A DNA stretch of 64,000 bases from NCBI GenBank assembly GCA_964250755.1, contig CAXUHB010000003.1, positions 230,063-294,062 of the forward strand, read 5' to 3'. The position numbers were made by a program, and so were the translations under genes. Source of the DNA: DASWOJ01 sp964250755. Lineage in GTDB: Bacteria; Pseudomonadota; Alphaproteobacteria; Acetobacterales; Acetobacteraceae. Below are positions 25,834 to 34,237 of the stretch, piece by piece (the first letter of the stretch is position 1; each line of letters opens with the position of its first letter). The notes beneath the pieces are model-generated. The model did no database searches and was not told the origin of the DNA. It worked only from the letters and a program-made list of their open reading frames with translations.

Positions 25834-26085
25834 ATGTCCACGCAGCTTCTGGTGCGCCTGCCTGACGACCTGGCCCTCCGCCTCCGGCGCCAGGTGCCCG
25901 CACGCAAGCGCAGCGCCTTCGTGCAGCGCCTGCTTGAGCAGGCTCTTCCCGCGGACGAAGGTGAGAACGACCCGCTCTACCTGGCTGCGCTGGCCGTGGA
26001 GCAGGACGAGCGCTTCATGGCCGAGCTGGCGGAGTGGGACGTGACGGTCGGCGACGGCCTGCATCCCGACCCCGATCCGACATGA
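25834..26085 (+). CDS. Antitoxin of a MazF-type toxin-antitoxin pair
   Basis: 83 residues: a ribbon-helix-helix-like N-terminus (STQLLVRLPDDLALRLRRQV, KRSAFVQRLLEQAL) and an acidic C-terminal tail ending DGLHPDPDPT, the usual layout of an antitoxin that binds DNA with one end and the toxin with the other. The TGA overlaps the toxin ATG (ATGA), giving coupled translation. An upstream in-frame ATG at 25714 is rejected because it would read through the promoter repeats. Confidence 0.8.
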   Translation: MSTQLLVRLPDDLALRLRRQVPARKRSAFVQRLLEQALPADEGENDPLYLAALAVEQDERFMAELAEWDVTVGDGLHPDPDPT

Positions 26086-26453
26086 CGCGCCAGCCCGCCG
26101 CGGCCCCGGTCGCAGTGCGCCGGGGCGAGGTGTGGTGGGCGGACCTGGACCCGGCACGCGGCGCCGAAATCCAGAAGGCGCAGCCCGTGGTACTCCTCAG
26201 CGCCGACGCGCTCAACCGGGGACGGCGCACGGTCGTGGTCGTCTCCCTGTCCACCGGCCCGGCCGCGCGACCGCCAATCGTGGTCGCAACGCCCTCGGCC
26301 GGACCTGGCAGCGTGGCCGCGTGCGACCAGGTGCGCGCATGCGACCAGGTGCGCGCAGTGGACAAAGGCCGCCTGACCCGGCGGGCCGGCATCCTGACGA
26401 GTACGGACCTTCGTGCGGTCGAAGCAGGCGTGCGCGGCGTGCTGGAGCTGTAG
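26082..26453 (+). CDS. mazF: MazF/PemK-family endoribonuclease toxin with an internal duplication
   Basis: 123 residues. VRRGEVWWADLDPARGAEIQ with QPVVLLSADALN, and the late motif QVRAVDKGRL, define the MazF/PemK fold, a sequence-specific mRNA interferase. Between them is VAACDQVRACDQVRAVDKGR: the 18-bp unit at 26322-26339 is copied exactly at 26340-26357, adding six residues (CDQVRA) inside the conserved block near the active site. The reading frame is kept. Whether activity survives is unknown. Operon with its antitoxin by a 4-base overlap. Confidence 0.88.
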   Translation: MTRQPAAAPVAVRRGEVWWADLDPARGAEIQKAQPVVLLSADALNRGRRTVVVVSLSTGPAARPPIVVATPSAGPGSVAACDQVRACDQVRAVDKGRLTRRAGILTSTDLRAVEAGVRGVLEL

Positions 26454-26724
26454 CGTCCCGTGCAACGCCTGGTCATCTCGGGTGCATCCTGGCGAAGGTG
26501 GGGGCCGCGACCGCTATTTCCGGGGATGAGCTGCCGGGACGCTGGATAGGATGGTCGCATCAGCCCAATAGCGCTTGACGTGCTGCAACCACAACTCCGC
26601 AGCGCTGGATCTGGCAAGGACCAGCATGGCGCGGCATGACACCGCAGCACTTCGCCCAAAAGGTCCGTGGTTGAATTCCTTCCCACGCAACCGCCATGAT
26701 GCCTGGCGAGCAATGGAGGACACC

Positions 26725-27228
26725 ATGACCCCCGACAAGACCGCCACCCGCCGCAAGCTCATGCTGGCGAGCCTTGCCGCCAGCGCGATTGCGGCCGTCC
26801 TGCGCCCCGCACGCGCCCTCGCCCAGGCCGTCCGGCCGATGGTCGAGCATCCCTATGCCCGGGCCAACTACATCCCCGGCGCGCCGCCGCGCGCGAAGGT
26901 CGGGTCGGGCAAGCTCATCCGCGGCCAGGTCGTGTCAGCCGGCACGGGCCGGCCGGTGCCGAACGCCAGGGTCGAGTACTACCTCAACACCACGCCCAAT
27001 GCGGGCGGCATCGGCGAGCAGAACCCGGCCAACCGCGGCCAGGTGACGACGGACGCCAACGGACGCTTCACGTTCGAGTCCGACCCGCCGCAGAGCGTGT
27101 TCGCCAACGCCGAGCCGCACATCCACACCCGCGCCACGGCGGATCAGCACCAGGAGTTCTACTACCGGCACCTCACGCCGTCGCAGCCGTCGGTGGATGA
27201 TGTGACCATCGTGCTGGTGGCGGCGTAG
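26725..27228 (+). CDS. Short exported intradiol ring-cleavage dioxygenase-like protein
   Basis: 167 residues. The start ATG 26725 has GGAGG six bases upstream. TATRRKLMLASLAASAIAAV and the following ARALAQ form a twin-arginine-type signal. RGQVVSAGTGRPVPNARVEY and VTTDANGRFTFESDPPQ are the beta-sandwich core of protocatechuate dioxygenase-like proteins, and PHIHTRATADQHQEF holds His residues that could bind iron. It is shorter than true dioxygenases and lacks an obvious second Tyr ligand, so it may be a carboxypeptidase-regulatory-like or diverged member. 26454-26724 upstream shows no gene. Confidence 0.65.
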   Translation: MTPDKTATRRKLMLASLAASAIAAVLRPARALAQAVRPMVEHPYARANYIPGAPPRAKVGSGKLIRGQVVSAGTGRPVPNARVEYYLNTTPNAGGIGEQNPANRGQVTTDANGRFTFESDPPQSVFANAEPHIHTRATADQHQEFYYRHLTPSQPSVDDVTIVLVAA

Positions 27229-27443
27229 GGGCGGGGCCATCCCGCACCAGCTTCCCCCGCCGCCAACGCCTGACCTGGATCAGCTTGGCCGCTTGGAGGG
27301 CAGCGGCAGCGCAGCAGGCAGGGGGCGATGGCCATCGGAGTCGCCATACGCACAACGATTTGACCCTGGAATTTGACCCTGGGCCAGTTGACCCGCTTGC
27401 GCCTCTTGCCCAGCATCGGCGGCAAGAATGGGAGGCGGGTGCA

Positions 27444-27881
27444 ATGGGCTGGTTCTCGCGTCCCCGCCTCGCGACCGCGGCTGCCGAGGACGGCGTTCTG
27501 GTCGTGCAGATGCCGGACGGTCCTCCGTTGCGCTTCGGGGCCGGCAGCCTGCCCTGGGTCATGTTCCTGCGTATCGGCGAGGCGTTCCTGGCCAACGAGG
27601 CCGGATGGTGGCTGCTGCCGCCCCCGGGCGGCACCGGGGCCGTGGCCCTGGACACCGGGTGCCCCGGCCTCGACGCAGCCCTGCGCGGCCCCTTGCGCCC
27701 GCTGGTCGAGGGCGGCGGCGACCTGATCCTGGCCGAGCTTGCCGACCCGCCCGCCCCCCTGCGCAGCCGGGCAGCGCGGGGCGGCGTCGCCCTGCTGGAC
27801 GGCCCAGCCGCCGCCCTGATCCGCGCCGCCCCGCACCAGCGGCGCGTCCGATCCGTCAACGACCTTCCCACCGTGATCTGA
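27444..27881 (+). CDS. Hypothetical protein preceding the membrane-segment protein
   Basis: 145 residues; ATG 27444 has GGAGG eight bases upstream. Sequence begins MGWFSRPRLATAAAEDGVLV and has alternating hydrophobic strands (SLPWVMFLRIGEAFLANEAG, WWLLPPPGG). No signal or membrane segment. It ends 8 bases before the next gene, so the two form an operon. No family recognised. A chaperone or immunity role for its partner is only a guess from the pairing. Confidence 0.6.
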   Translation: MGWFSRPRLATAAAEDGVLVVQMPDGPPLRFGAGSLPWVMFLRIGEAFLANEAGWWLLPPPGGTGAVALDTGCPGLDAALRGPLRPLVEGGGDLILAELADPPAPLRSRAARGGVALLDGPAAALIRAAPHQRRVRSVNDLPTVI

Positions 27882-27889
27882 GGCGTGCC

Positions 27890-29215
27890 ATGACCTTGCC
27901 CCCCACCCCGCCGCGGCCCACGCCATCGCGGCCCGTCGCCCCCGTCCGCACCGTCCCCCGCCCGGCCAGCACGCCGCCCCGCATCCCGGTGATCGAGGTG
28001 GACGTGCCCGATCCCAGGACCGGCGCGCTCACGACGGTGTCCGTGCCCGGCCGCACGCCGGAAGAGGCGTTCCGCTACCTGTACAACATCGGCGACGGCG
28101 CCATGGCCCAGGGCAGCCGCGACCTGTATCAGGGCACCGTCATCGAGCCGATCCGAAACCAGTACAAGGCCACGCTGGAGCAGGTGGAGCAGCAGATCGC
28201 CGCACGCCGCACCGCCCTGGGCGCCAACGCGACGGAGGCGGAGCTGAGGGCCTTGGCGCAGTGGGGGTCGCGCCAACGCACCATGACAGCCCGCGTATGG
28301 CGCATCCCGCAAGGGCCGGCGGCGGGCCTGTCCCTGGAAGCCCGGGACTGGCAGAAGTACGGCCGCGGGGGCCGCACCTTCGAGAACCTGATGCGCCGGA
28401 CGGAGGCGAAGGGCCTGACCGGCCCTGCGGCCTACGAATACCTGCTGAAATCCGCCACCACCTCCAACGCGGACGTCACCGCGAAGCTTGCCCGCAACGC
28501 CCGGTTCCTGCGCGGCGGCGGGGCCGTGCTGGGCGTCGCCGGGCTTGCGCTGACGGCCTACGACATCGCGCAGGCGCCGCCCGAGATGCGCGCCAGGGTG
28601 GCGGAACGCCACGCGGTCGGCTTCGCAGGCGGGCTGGTCGCGTCCGAGGGGGCGGTGCTGCTGCTCGGCGTGGGTGCGGCCTGCCTGGCGGCGACGCCGC
28701 CGGGCTGGGTGGTCATCGCCGTGGGCCTGGTGGCTGGCGCCATCGGCAGCTACGTGGCCGACCACTACTTCTTCCCGCCCGAACACGAGGGGGTCGCCGG
28801 CTACCTGGGCGCCGGCGTCGCCATAGACCCCACGCGCCGCTACCCCGTGGACCACACCGCGCTGGCGGGCCTGCATGGACGTGCGCTGGCCAGTCCCGCC
28901 GGTACCAGCAGCGCCGTGTCCGTCATCGTGGCCCCAGGCGAGACCAACGCCAGCCTGACCCGGCGCGCGCTGCAGCAGGCCGCGGAAGGTGCCGGGCTGG
29001 ACCGCGCCAGCCAGGCCGCCTTCGTCCGCCAGTATGCTCCAGCCAACGACGCCGCCGCCGCGCTCACCTGGCAGTCCGGCGACCCCACCCCGGCCGACGG
29101 CCCCAGCACCCGCCCGCGCGACCTGGCCGCCCTGCGCGGCAGGCCGGTCCTGTACTCCCTGACTGCGGAACAGGTGTCGGACCTGGAACAGCGGGCGTAC
29201 GCGGCGGGGCACTGA
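27890..29215 (+). CDS. Hypothetical protein with proline-rich N-terminus and glycine-rich membrane segments
   Basis: 441 residues. Residues 1-35 are Pro/Arg-rich; 55-205 are helical and charged. About 205-300 hold small-residue hydrophobic segments (AVLGVAGLALTAYDIAQ; GFAGGLVASEGAVLLLGVGA; GWVVIAVGLVAGAIGSYVAD) like glycine-zipper membrane-insertion regions of bacteriocins and type VI effectors. The tail (300-441) is soluble and ends with LYSLTAEQVSDLEQRAYAAG. No cleavable signal. It pairs with a smaller cytoplasmic protein. A pore-forming or membrane-crossing toxin is a hypothesis; no known domain is identified. Confidence 0.6.
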   Translation: MTLPPTPPRPTPSRPVAPVRTVPRPASTPPRIPVIEVDVPDPRTGALTTVSVPGRTPEEAFRYLYNIGDGAMAQGSRDLYQGTVIEPIRNQYKATLEQVEQQIAARRTALGANATEAELRALAQWGSRQRTMTARVWRIPQGPAAGLSLEARDWQKYGRGGRTFENLMRRTEAKGLTGPAAYEYLLKSATTSNADVTAKLARNARFLRGGGAVLGVAGLALTAYDIAQAPPEMRARVAERHAVGFAGGLVASEGAVLLLGVGAACLAATPPGWVVIAVGLVAGAIGSYVADHYFFPPEHEGVAGYLGAGVAIDPTRRYPVDHTALAGLHGRALASPAGTSSAVSVIVAPGETNASLTRRALQQAAEGAGLDRASQAAFVRQYAPANDAAAALTWQSGDPTPADGPSTRPRDLAALRGRPVLYSLTAEQVSDLEQRAYAAGH

Positions 29216-29413
29216 CGGCGTCCTCCCTCTCCGACCGCCCCAAGGCTCCTGCGGGGCACCCTGCGGCGGGCGACGGCTTGCAGGGGGGCTGCGTCCGGCG
29301 CGGCCCAGCGGCGGAGTGCCGGGGATGCCGGGCCGGGGCCGGCACACCCTCCCCTTGCACCCGCCCCGCCGCCCCCTGATGTTCTGGTGAACAGCCCCGA
29401 ACCGAGGCCACCC

Positions 29414-30427
29414 ATGACCCCGCTCTCCATCCTCGACCTTGCCCCTATCCCCCAGGGCAGCACCGCCGGCGACGCCCTCCGCAACGCCCGCAGCCTGGCC
29501 CAACACGCGGAGCGCGCAGGCTATAACCGCTACTGGCTGGCCGAGCACCACAACATGGTCGGTGTCGCCAGCGCGGCCACGGCGGTCGTCATCGCCCACG
29601 TGGCCGCCGGCACCACCACTATCCGCGTCGGCGCCGGCGGGATCATGCTGCCCAACCACTCGCCGCTGGTGGTCGCCGAGCAGTTCGGCACCCTGGATGC
29701 CCTGCACCCCGGCCGCATAGACCTCGGCCTGGGCCGCGCCCCCGGCGCAGACGGGCGCACCTGGCGGGCGCTGCGGCGGGACCCCTCGGCGTCCGACCAC
29801 TTCCCCGACGACGTGCTGGAGCTGCAAGCCCTGCTGGGGCCGGAGCAGCCGGGACAGCGCGTGCGGGCGGTGCCCGGCATGGGGAGCGAGGTGCCGCTGT
29901 GGATACTCGGCAGCAGCACCTACGGCGCGCAGCTCGCGGCGATGCTCGGCCTGCCCTACGCCTTCGCGTCGCACTTCGCGCCGGATGCGCTGGAGGCGGC
30001 GCTGCATCTGTATCGCGCGGGGTTCAAGCCGTCACGCCAGCTTGCCCGGCCGCACGCGATGGTGGGCGTCAACGTCGTGGTGGCGGACACGGATATGGAG
30101 GCGCGGCGGCTGTTCACCTCGGCGCAGCAGTCCTTCACCCACCTGATCCGCGGCACCCGCGGCAAGCTGCTGCCGCCGGTGGACGACATGGACCAGGTGT
30201 GGTCACCGGCGGAGCGCGCGCATGTCGAGGCGATGATGACCTGCTCCTTCGTCGGCAGCCCGGAGACGGTGCGGCGGGGCTTGCAGGCGTTCATCGCCGA
30301 GACCGGCGCGGACGAGCTGATGGTCGCCGCCAACGTGTGGGACCACCAGGCCCGCCTCCGCTCCTACGAGCTGCTGGCCAGCATCCAGCCCGCCCTGGGC
30401 GCGGCTGTGCGGGACCGGGCGGCATGA
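29414..30427 (+). CDS. LLM-class flavin-dependent oxidoreductase (luciferase-like)
   Basis: 337 residues. LSILDLAPIPQG at the start, NRYWLAEHHNMVGVASAATA, RVGAGGIMLPNHSPLVVAEQ and GRIDLGLGRAPGADGRT are the hallmarks of the luciferase-like TIM-barrel family (MsnO8-type). It uses reduced FMN, usually from a separate reductase. ATG 29414 is preferred over a GTG at 29387 because homology starts there. It overlaps the next gene by ATGA. Substrate unknown. Confidence 0.9.
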   Translation: MTPLSILDLAPIPQGSTAGDALRNARSLAQHAERAGYNRYWLAEHHNMVGVASAATAVVIAHVAAGTTTIRVGAGGIMLPNHSPLVVAEQFGTLDALHPGRIDLGLGRAPGADGRTWRALRRDPSASDHFPDDVLELQALLGPEQPGQRVRAVPGMGSEVPLWILGSSTYGAQLAAMLGLPYAFASHFAPDALEAALHLYRAGFKPSRQLARPHAMVGVNVVVADTDMEARRLFTSAQQSFTHLIRGTRGKLLPPVDDMDQVWSPAERAHVEAMMTCSFVGSPETVRRGLQAFIAETGADELMVAANVWDHQARLRSYELLASIQPALGAAVRDRAA

Positions 30428-31095
30428 GCGAGGCGCCTGGAGACGCAACTCCGGACGACTCCAAGCTCACCCGCACCAAGCAGCGCTGGGCGCAGGAAGG
30501 ACGGTTCCTGACCGGGCGGCACGCGCGTCCGGAGACGGACCGCCTGCCGCCGGGCCAGCACCTGACGCAGGACTGGCCGGTGCTGGACCTGGGCCTGCAC
30601 CCGGCGGTCCCGCGGGAGCGCTGGAGCTTGCAGGTGTTCGGCGCCGTGGAGCATCCCACGACGCTGGACTGGCCTGCGCTGGAGGCGTTGCCGCAGGCCC
30701 GCATGGTGTCCGACATCCACTGCGTCACCACCTGGTCCCGCTATGACAACGCCTGGGACGGCGTGCCCGTGCGCGCCCTGCTGGACCTGGTGCAGCCCCG
30801 GCCCGGCGCGCACCATGTCCTGCTGCACTGCCATGACGGCTACACCACCAACCTGGACCTGCAGGACTTCGCCAGCCCCGACGCCATCCTGGCGCATAGC
30901 TGGTCCGGGGCGCCGCTGACCGAGGCGCACGGCGCCCCGCTGCGGCTGGTGCTGCCGCACTTGTATTTCTGGAAGTCGCCGAAGTGGCTGTCCCGCATCG
31001 AGGTCCGCACGGCAGACCGGGCGGGATACTGGGAAACCCGGGGCTACCACAACCGCGGCGACCCCTGGGCGGAGGAGCGCTACTCCGCGGGCTGA
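30424..31095 (+). CDS. Sulfite oxidase-like molybdopterin-dependent oxidoreductase
   Basis: 223 residues with a single molybdenum-cofactor domain. MVSDIHCVTTWSRYDNAWDG contains the Cys that binds molybdenum, and GAPLRLVLPHLYFWKSPKWL is conserved. The C-terminal dimer domain of sulfite oxidase is absent, as in YedY/YuiH-like short forms, but no Tat signal is present, so it is likely cytoplasmic. It is translated with the flavin monooxygenase upstream (4-base overlap), an unusual pairing of two redox cofactors. Confidence 0.85.
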   Translation: MSEAPGDATPDDSKLTRTKQRWAQEGRFLTGRHARPETDRLPPGQHLTQDWPVLDLGLHPAVPRERWSLQVFGAVEHPTTLDWPALEALPQARMVSDIHCVTTWSRYDNAWDGVPVRALLDLVQPRPGAHHVLLHCHDGYTTNLDLQDFASPDAILAHSWSGAPLTEAHGAPLRLVLPHLYFWKSPKWLSRIEVRTADRAGYWETRGYHNRGDPWAEERYSAG

Positions 31096-31324
31096 TGCCG
31101 GTTTTCGCGGGCTTTGGGCGGATGCAGCGGTCTTGCCGCCGCATCCGCCGGAATTGCTGGATCAGATGCTAATATGAAGCCGGCCGTACCGTAACCGGAC
31201 GGGTTTGACGGCCGGCACGCCGCACCACTGAAGCCGGGGCTGCATCGGCCTCCTCCGCAGCTTCGGATGCGAGCATGGGGGCCTGCATCGCAAGCGGCGG
31301 CGCATTCGCCGCCAAGTCCAGCCG

Positions 31325-31498
31325 GAGCGCGGCAACAAGTTCAGCAACGGCGTGTTCAATGGCCGCACGACCATCCACCGGCGCCGATGGACGGACATCG
31401 TGGACCGTTGCTGCGCCGCCTGGAACTGGCTCATGAACGCGCCAGACCGCATCCGGTCCATCGAAACGCGGCCATGGGCCAGAACAGTCACGGCATAG
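31325..31498 (+). pseudogene. Remnant of an IS630-type transposase (C-terminus)
   Basis: In one frame ending at TAG 31496 the sequence reads DIVDRCCAAWNWLMNAPDR then IRSI and RPWARTVT, matching the usual C-terminus of IS630-family transposases (DIVDxCCxAWNxL...RIxSIGxRDWA). The 5' part, catalytic residues and terminal repeats are missing. The rest of 31096-31533 holds no other gene I can support. Confidence 0.55.
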
Positions 31499-31533
31499 GG
31501 CCGTGGGTGTAAGGGCCGAGTTCCGGCCAGACA

Positions 31534-31890
31534 CTATCGGCCGGACGGCGGCACCTTCAGGATGTTTCTGTCCCACCACGTCATGAACTTTGTGCCGAGC
31601 GCATTGGCGGCTACAGCGGTCACGTAGAGTTCGCCAAGGACAAGCAGGAAGGTCGGCGCGTTCCAGGTGTCGTCAACAAGGTGCAGCCATTTGTATTTGA
31701 ACAGCGAAAAGAACAGGCGATCGGTCCATTGCCACAGCGGCACTGCCAGAAGGCAGCAGAGGACGCCTCCGGAGATGCAGGCCGGGAGCCGCCAATGGAA
31801 GGCGAACCTGAAGAGCGCGAACGAAAGCACGATGGCCGGCAGGCCGAACATGAGGACGCCGATGCCTGCAAGGAGCGAGGAGGCAGGCAT
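31534..31890 (-). CDS. Small integral membrane protein, unknown
   Basis: 118 residues; the ATG at 31890 has AGGAAG about 7 bases upstream. Three hydrophobic stretches (LLAGIGVLMFGLPAIVLSFA; ACISGGVLCCLLAVPLW; FLLVLGELYVTAVAANALG) suggest an inner-membrane protein. It is transcribed alone. No family recognised. Confidence 0.6.
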   Translation of the reverse strand: MPASSLLAGIGVLMFGLPAIVLSFALFRFAFHWRLPACISGGVLCCLLAVPLWQWTDRLFFSLFKYKWLHLVDDTWNAPTFLLVLGELYVTAVAANALGTKFMTWWDRNILKVPPSGR

Positions 31891-32163
31891 GTACAGCTTC
31901 CTTTCCGACGGGTTGTTGCGGACGCCGAATCGTCCGGGGGCGGCTTGTCGCGGCGGCTGTGCAATGTGCGGGAGGGTTGGCCACAGGGCCAGGCTGCAAG
32001 GCTTGCTGCAACGTCCCCTCGGCCTCTGAGCAGCAGTACAGCCCTGGCGGCGCAAGCGGGCTTGCGGGCTTGGATCGGGAGGCAGCAGCCCACGGGCGCG
32101 CAGGCGAGCCGGAACGCGGCCTGATCCGCCCCGCGCCGGCAAACAGTTCTGCGCGCCCTGCCT

Positions 32164-32748
32164 TCAATACCGCGCGGCGTGCTCCGCCACTGGGTCCGGG
32201 CGCTCCCCGGGCAGGCGGCTGTAGATGTCCGGGCCGTAGCCGGGGCGTCCGTAAACCGGCGCCGCGTACACCGGGGTTCCATAGGCCGGCGCACCATAGG
32301 CCGCACGCGCGTAGCCGCGGCGGACGCGCGCCGTGCGCGCGTAGCTCCGGCGGGCGTAGCGCCGACGCGGCCCGTAGCTTGCGCGGCGCACCGTGTAGGG
32401 CGCGGGGCTGACGGCGTAGGAGGCTGGCGTTGCGTAGGGCGCGCCCTCGGCCAGGCCAATCCGAAGCTCGGACGGATAGGCGTAGGTGCCGCCGGCCGGG
32501 ACCGGCGTGTTGGACACGACCGCGGTCTGGTAGCCCGGCTTCACGCACGTCACCGTCAGGTCGCCGGGGCTGCGGGCCACTTGCACCGTGCCCGGCGTCA
32601 CCGGAACTTCCCCGATGCGGACGCCCGAGCGGTCCACCGCGCATGACGCCCCGGGCGGGGCCGTGGCGATGGCCACCGTCTGGCTGGTCCCGTTCACGCC
32701 GCAGCCCGCCAGCAGCGCCAGCGGGAGAAGGAAGGCCGTCCTGAACAT
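32164..32748 (-). CDS. Lipoprotein with PEGA-like domain and Tyr/Pro repeat tail
   Basis: 194 residues. The start MFRTAFLLPLALLAGCG is a lipoprotein signal with lipobox LAGC. Then comes a PEGA-like beta domain (SQTVAIATAPPGASCAVDRS; PGDLTVTCVKPGYQTAVV), found in surface proteins. The C-terminal 90 residues are Arg/Tyr-rich with units such as YGAPAYGTPVYAAPVYGRPG. Probably anchored to the outer membrane; role unknown. Longer starts are rejected because the lipobox fixes the N-terminus. Confidence 0.75.
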   Translation of the reverse strand: MFRTAFLLPLALLAGCGVNGTSQTVAIATAPPGASCAVDRSGVRIGEVPVTPGTVQVARSPGDLTVTCVKPGYQTAVVSNTPVPAGGTYAYPSELRIGLAEGAPYATPASYAVSPAPYTVRRASYGPRRRYARRSYARTARVRRGYARAAYGAPAYGTPVYAAPVYGRPGYGPDIYSRLPGERPDPVAEHAARY

Positions 32749-32871
32749 GATGCACCGGGGTGATTCGCAGCAGCAGGCTATCCCATCCACCGGGCCGGGC
32801 AACCCGCAAGGGGGCGGGAACGGGCCGGCGCCGTGGCCTTGCCCATATTGGGCGAGGTGCGTGGCTTTTCT

Positions 32872-32907
32872 GCCATCGCCGCGTGTGCAGCCATCGCCGT
32901 GTGTGCA
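32872..32907 (+). repeat. 18-bp tandem duplication upstream of the DUF1045 gene
   Basis: GCCATCGCCGCGTGTGCA is followed directly by a copy with one change (C to T). It lies in the non-coding space between the lipoprotein and the DUF1045 gene. Confidence 0.5.
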
Positions 32908-32973
32908 GCCTGGCGCGCCTTGCCCGGGGCCGGCCGCCCGGCTAACCCGGGCCAACCCCAGACCAGGCCGCCC

Positions 32974-33645
32974 ATGATCCCCCGCGTCGCCATCTACCTC
33001 GCCCCCGCCCTGTCCGACCCGCTGTGGGCCGCCGCCTGCGCCTGGCTGGGCCGCGACCCCGAGACCGCGGCCACCCTGCCGCAGCCGGACCTGCCGGACA
33101 TCCACGCCGTCACCGCCGACGCCCGGCTGTACGGCTTCCACTGCACCCTCAAGCCGCCGATGCGGCTGCTGACGCACTACAACGCCCTCCTGGACGACGC
33201 CGAGGCCCTGGCCGCCCGCCTGCCCGCTTTCGACCTGCCGCCCCTGCACGTCTCGGACCTCTCAGGCTTCCTGGCGCTGCGGGAGGCCGCGCCCTGCCCG
33301 GCGCTCCGCACCCTGGCCGACGCCTGCGTTGAGGGCCTGGACCGGCACCGCGCCCCGCCAACCGAGTCCGAGCTGGCCCACCGCCGCCGGGGCGGCCTGT
33401 CCCCCGCCCGGGACGCCCTGCTGCGCCGCTGGGGCTACCCGCTCGTGTTCGAGGAGTGGTACTTCCACATGACCCTGACCCGCCGCCTGACCGCGCCGGA
33501 GCACGCGGTGTTCCGCCCAGCGGCCGAGGCGCACTTCGCCCCGGCGCTGCCGCATCCGCGCCGTGTCAGGGACATCTGCGTCTTCACCCAGCCCAGCGAG
33601 GGCCAGCCCTTCATGCTGGCGGAGCGGCTCCCGCTGCGCGGGTGA
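32974..33645 (+). CDS. DUF1045 phosphonate-metabolism-associated protein (2H phosphoesterase-like)
   Basis: 223 residues. Two H-x-T-L motifs, YGFHCTLKPPMRL and YFHMTLTRRL, place it in the 2H phosphoesterase fold; DUF1045 members sit beside phn genes and are thought to act on cyclic phosphoribosyl intermediates. ATG 32974 begins the conserved PRVAIYLAPALSDPLW. Its 3' end overlaps phnN on the other strand by 35 bases (33611-33645). No C-P lyase genes are in the window. Confidence 0.85.
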   Translation: MIPRVAIYLAPALSDPLWAAACAWLGRDPETAATLPQPDLPDIHAVTADARLYGFHCTLKPPMRLLTHYNALLDDAEALAARLPAFDLPPLHVSDLSGFLALREAAPCPALRTLADACVEGLDRHRAPPTESELAHRRRGGLSPARDALLRRWGYPLVFEEWYFHMTLTRRLTAPEHAVFRPAAEAHFAPALPHPRRVRDICVFTQPSEGQPFMLAERLPLRG

Positions 33646-34162
33646 TCGCCGCCACCATGCGGCGCACGCCCTGCTCCACCGTGCCGTCGTTGACCACGGC
33701 CTGACGCTCGACCGGCAGCGGCAGCTCGATGGCGCGGGACAGGCGCCGGGCCATGTCCACCGCATCTTCCCGCCCACGGGCCGCCAGGCGGCGGGCCAGC
33801 ACGTCGGCAGGGGCCGAAACCTCGATCACCGAAACCGGAAAGCGCTCCGCCGCCTCCCCGACCACGGCGCGGGACACGTTGGCGATCACGATGCGGCCCG
33901 CTGCCAGGTCCCCGCCGATGTCTGCGGGAATGGCGTAGTGCAGGCCGTGCGCGCGCCAGGTCAGCGCGAACTTCCCGGCCTGGCGGCGCAGCTCGAACGC
34001 CTGTTCGCTGATGGCGTCGTGCACCTCCTCCGCGGATTGGCCCGGGCGGGTGATGGTGCGCTGGACGAAGCGGTAGCGCGGGTCGTCCGCCAGCCGCTCC
34101 CGTGCGCCGTTCAGCAGGGTGTCCTTTCCCGCGCCCGAAGGCCCGACCACCAAGATCAGCAT
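33611..34162 (-). CDS. phnN: Ribose 1,5-bisphosphate phosphokinase PhnN
   Basis: 183 residues. The P-loop VVGPSGAGKDTLL is at residue 5; FVQRTITRPGQSAEEVHDAI and FALTWRAHGLHYAIPADI follow, as in PhnN. It phosphorylates ribose 1,5-bisphosphate to PRPP, the last step of phosphonate breakdown by C-P lyase. ATG 34162 is set by the P-loop distance. It converges on and overlaps the DUF1045 gene. Confidence 0.92.
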   Translation of the reverse strand: MLILVVGPSGAGKDTLLNGARERLADDPRYRFVQRTITRPGQSAEEVHDAISEQAFELRRQAGKFALTWRAHGLHYAIPADIGGDLAAGRIVIANVSRAVVGEAAERFPVSVIEVSAPADVLARRLAARGREDAVDMARRLSRAIELPLPVERQAVVNDGTVEQGVRRMVAAITRAAGAAPPA

Positions 34163-34237
34163 GCTGCCCGTCACCCTCCGCTCGCGCCCGCCTGGGCGCC
34201 CCTGGAACCGGGCGCACAATCCGCCCCAAGCACCCCA

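Noticed and set aside
31169..31579. 136-residue minus-strand frame
   Set aside because: It is antisense to the transposase remnant and has no recognisable domain.
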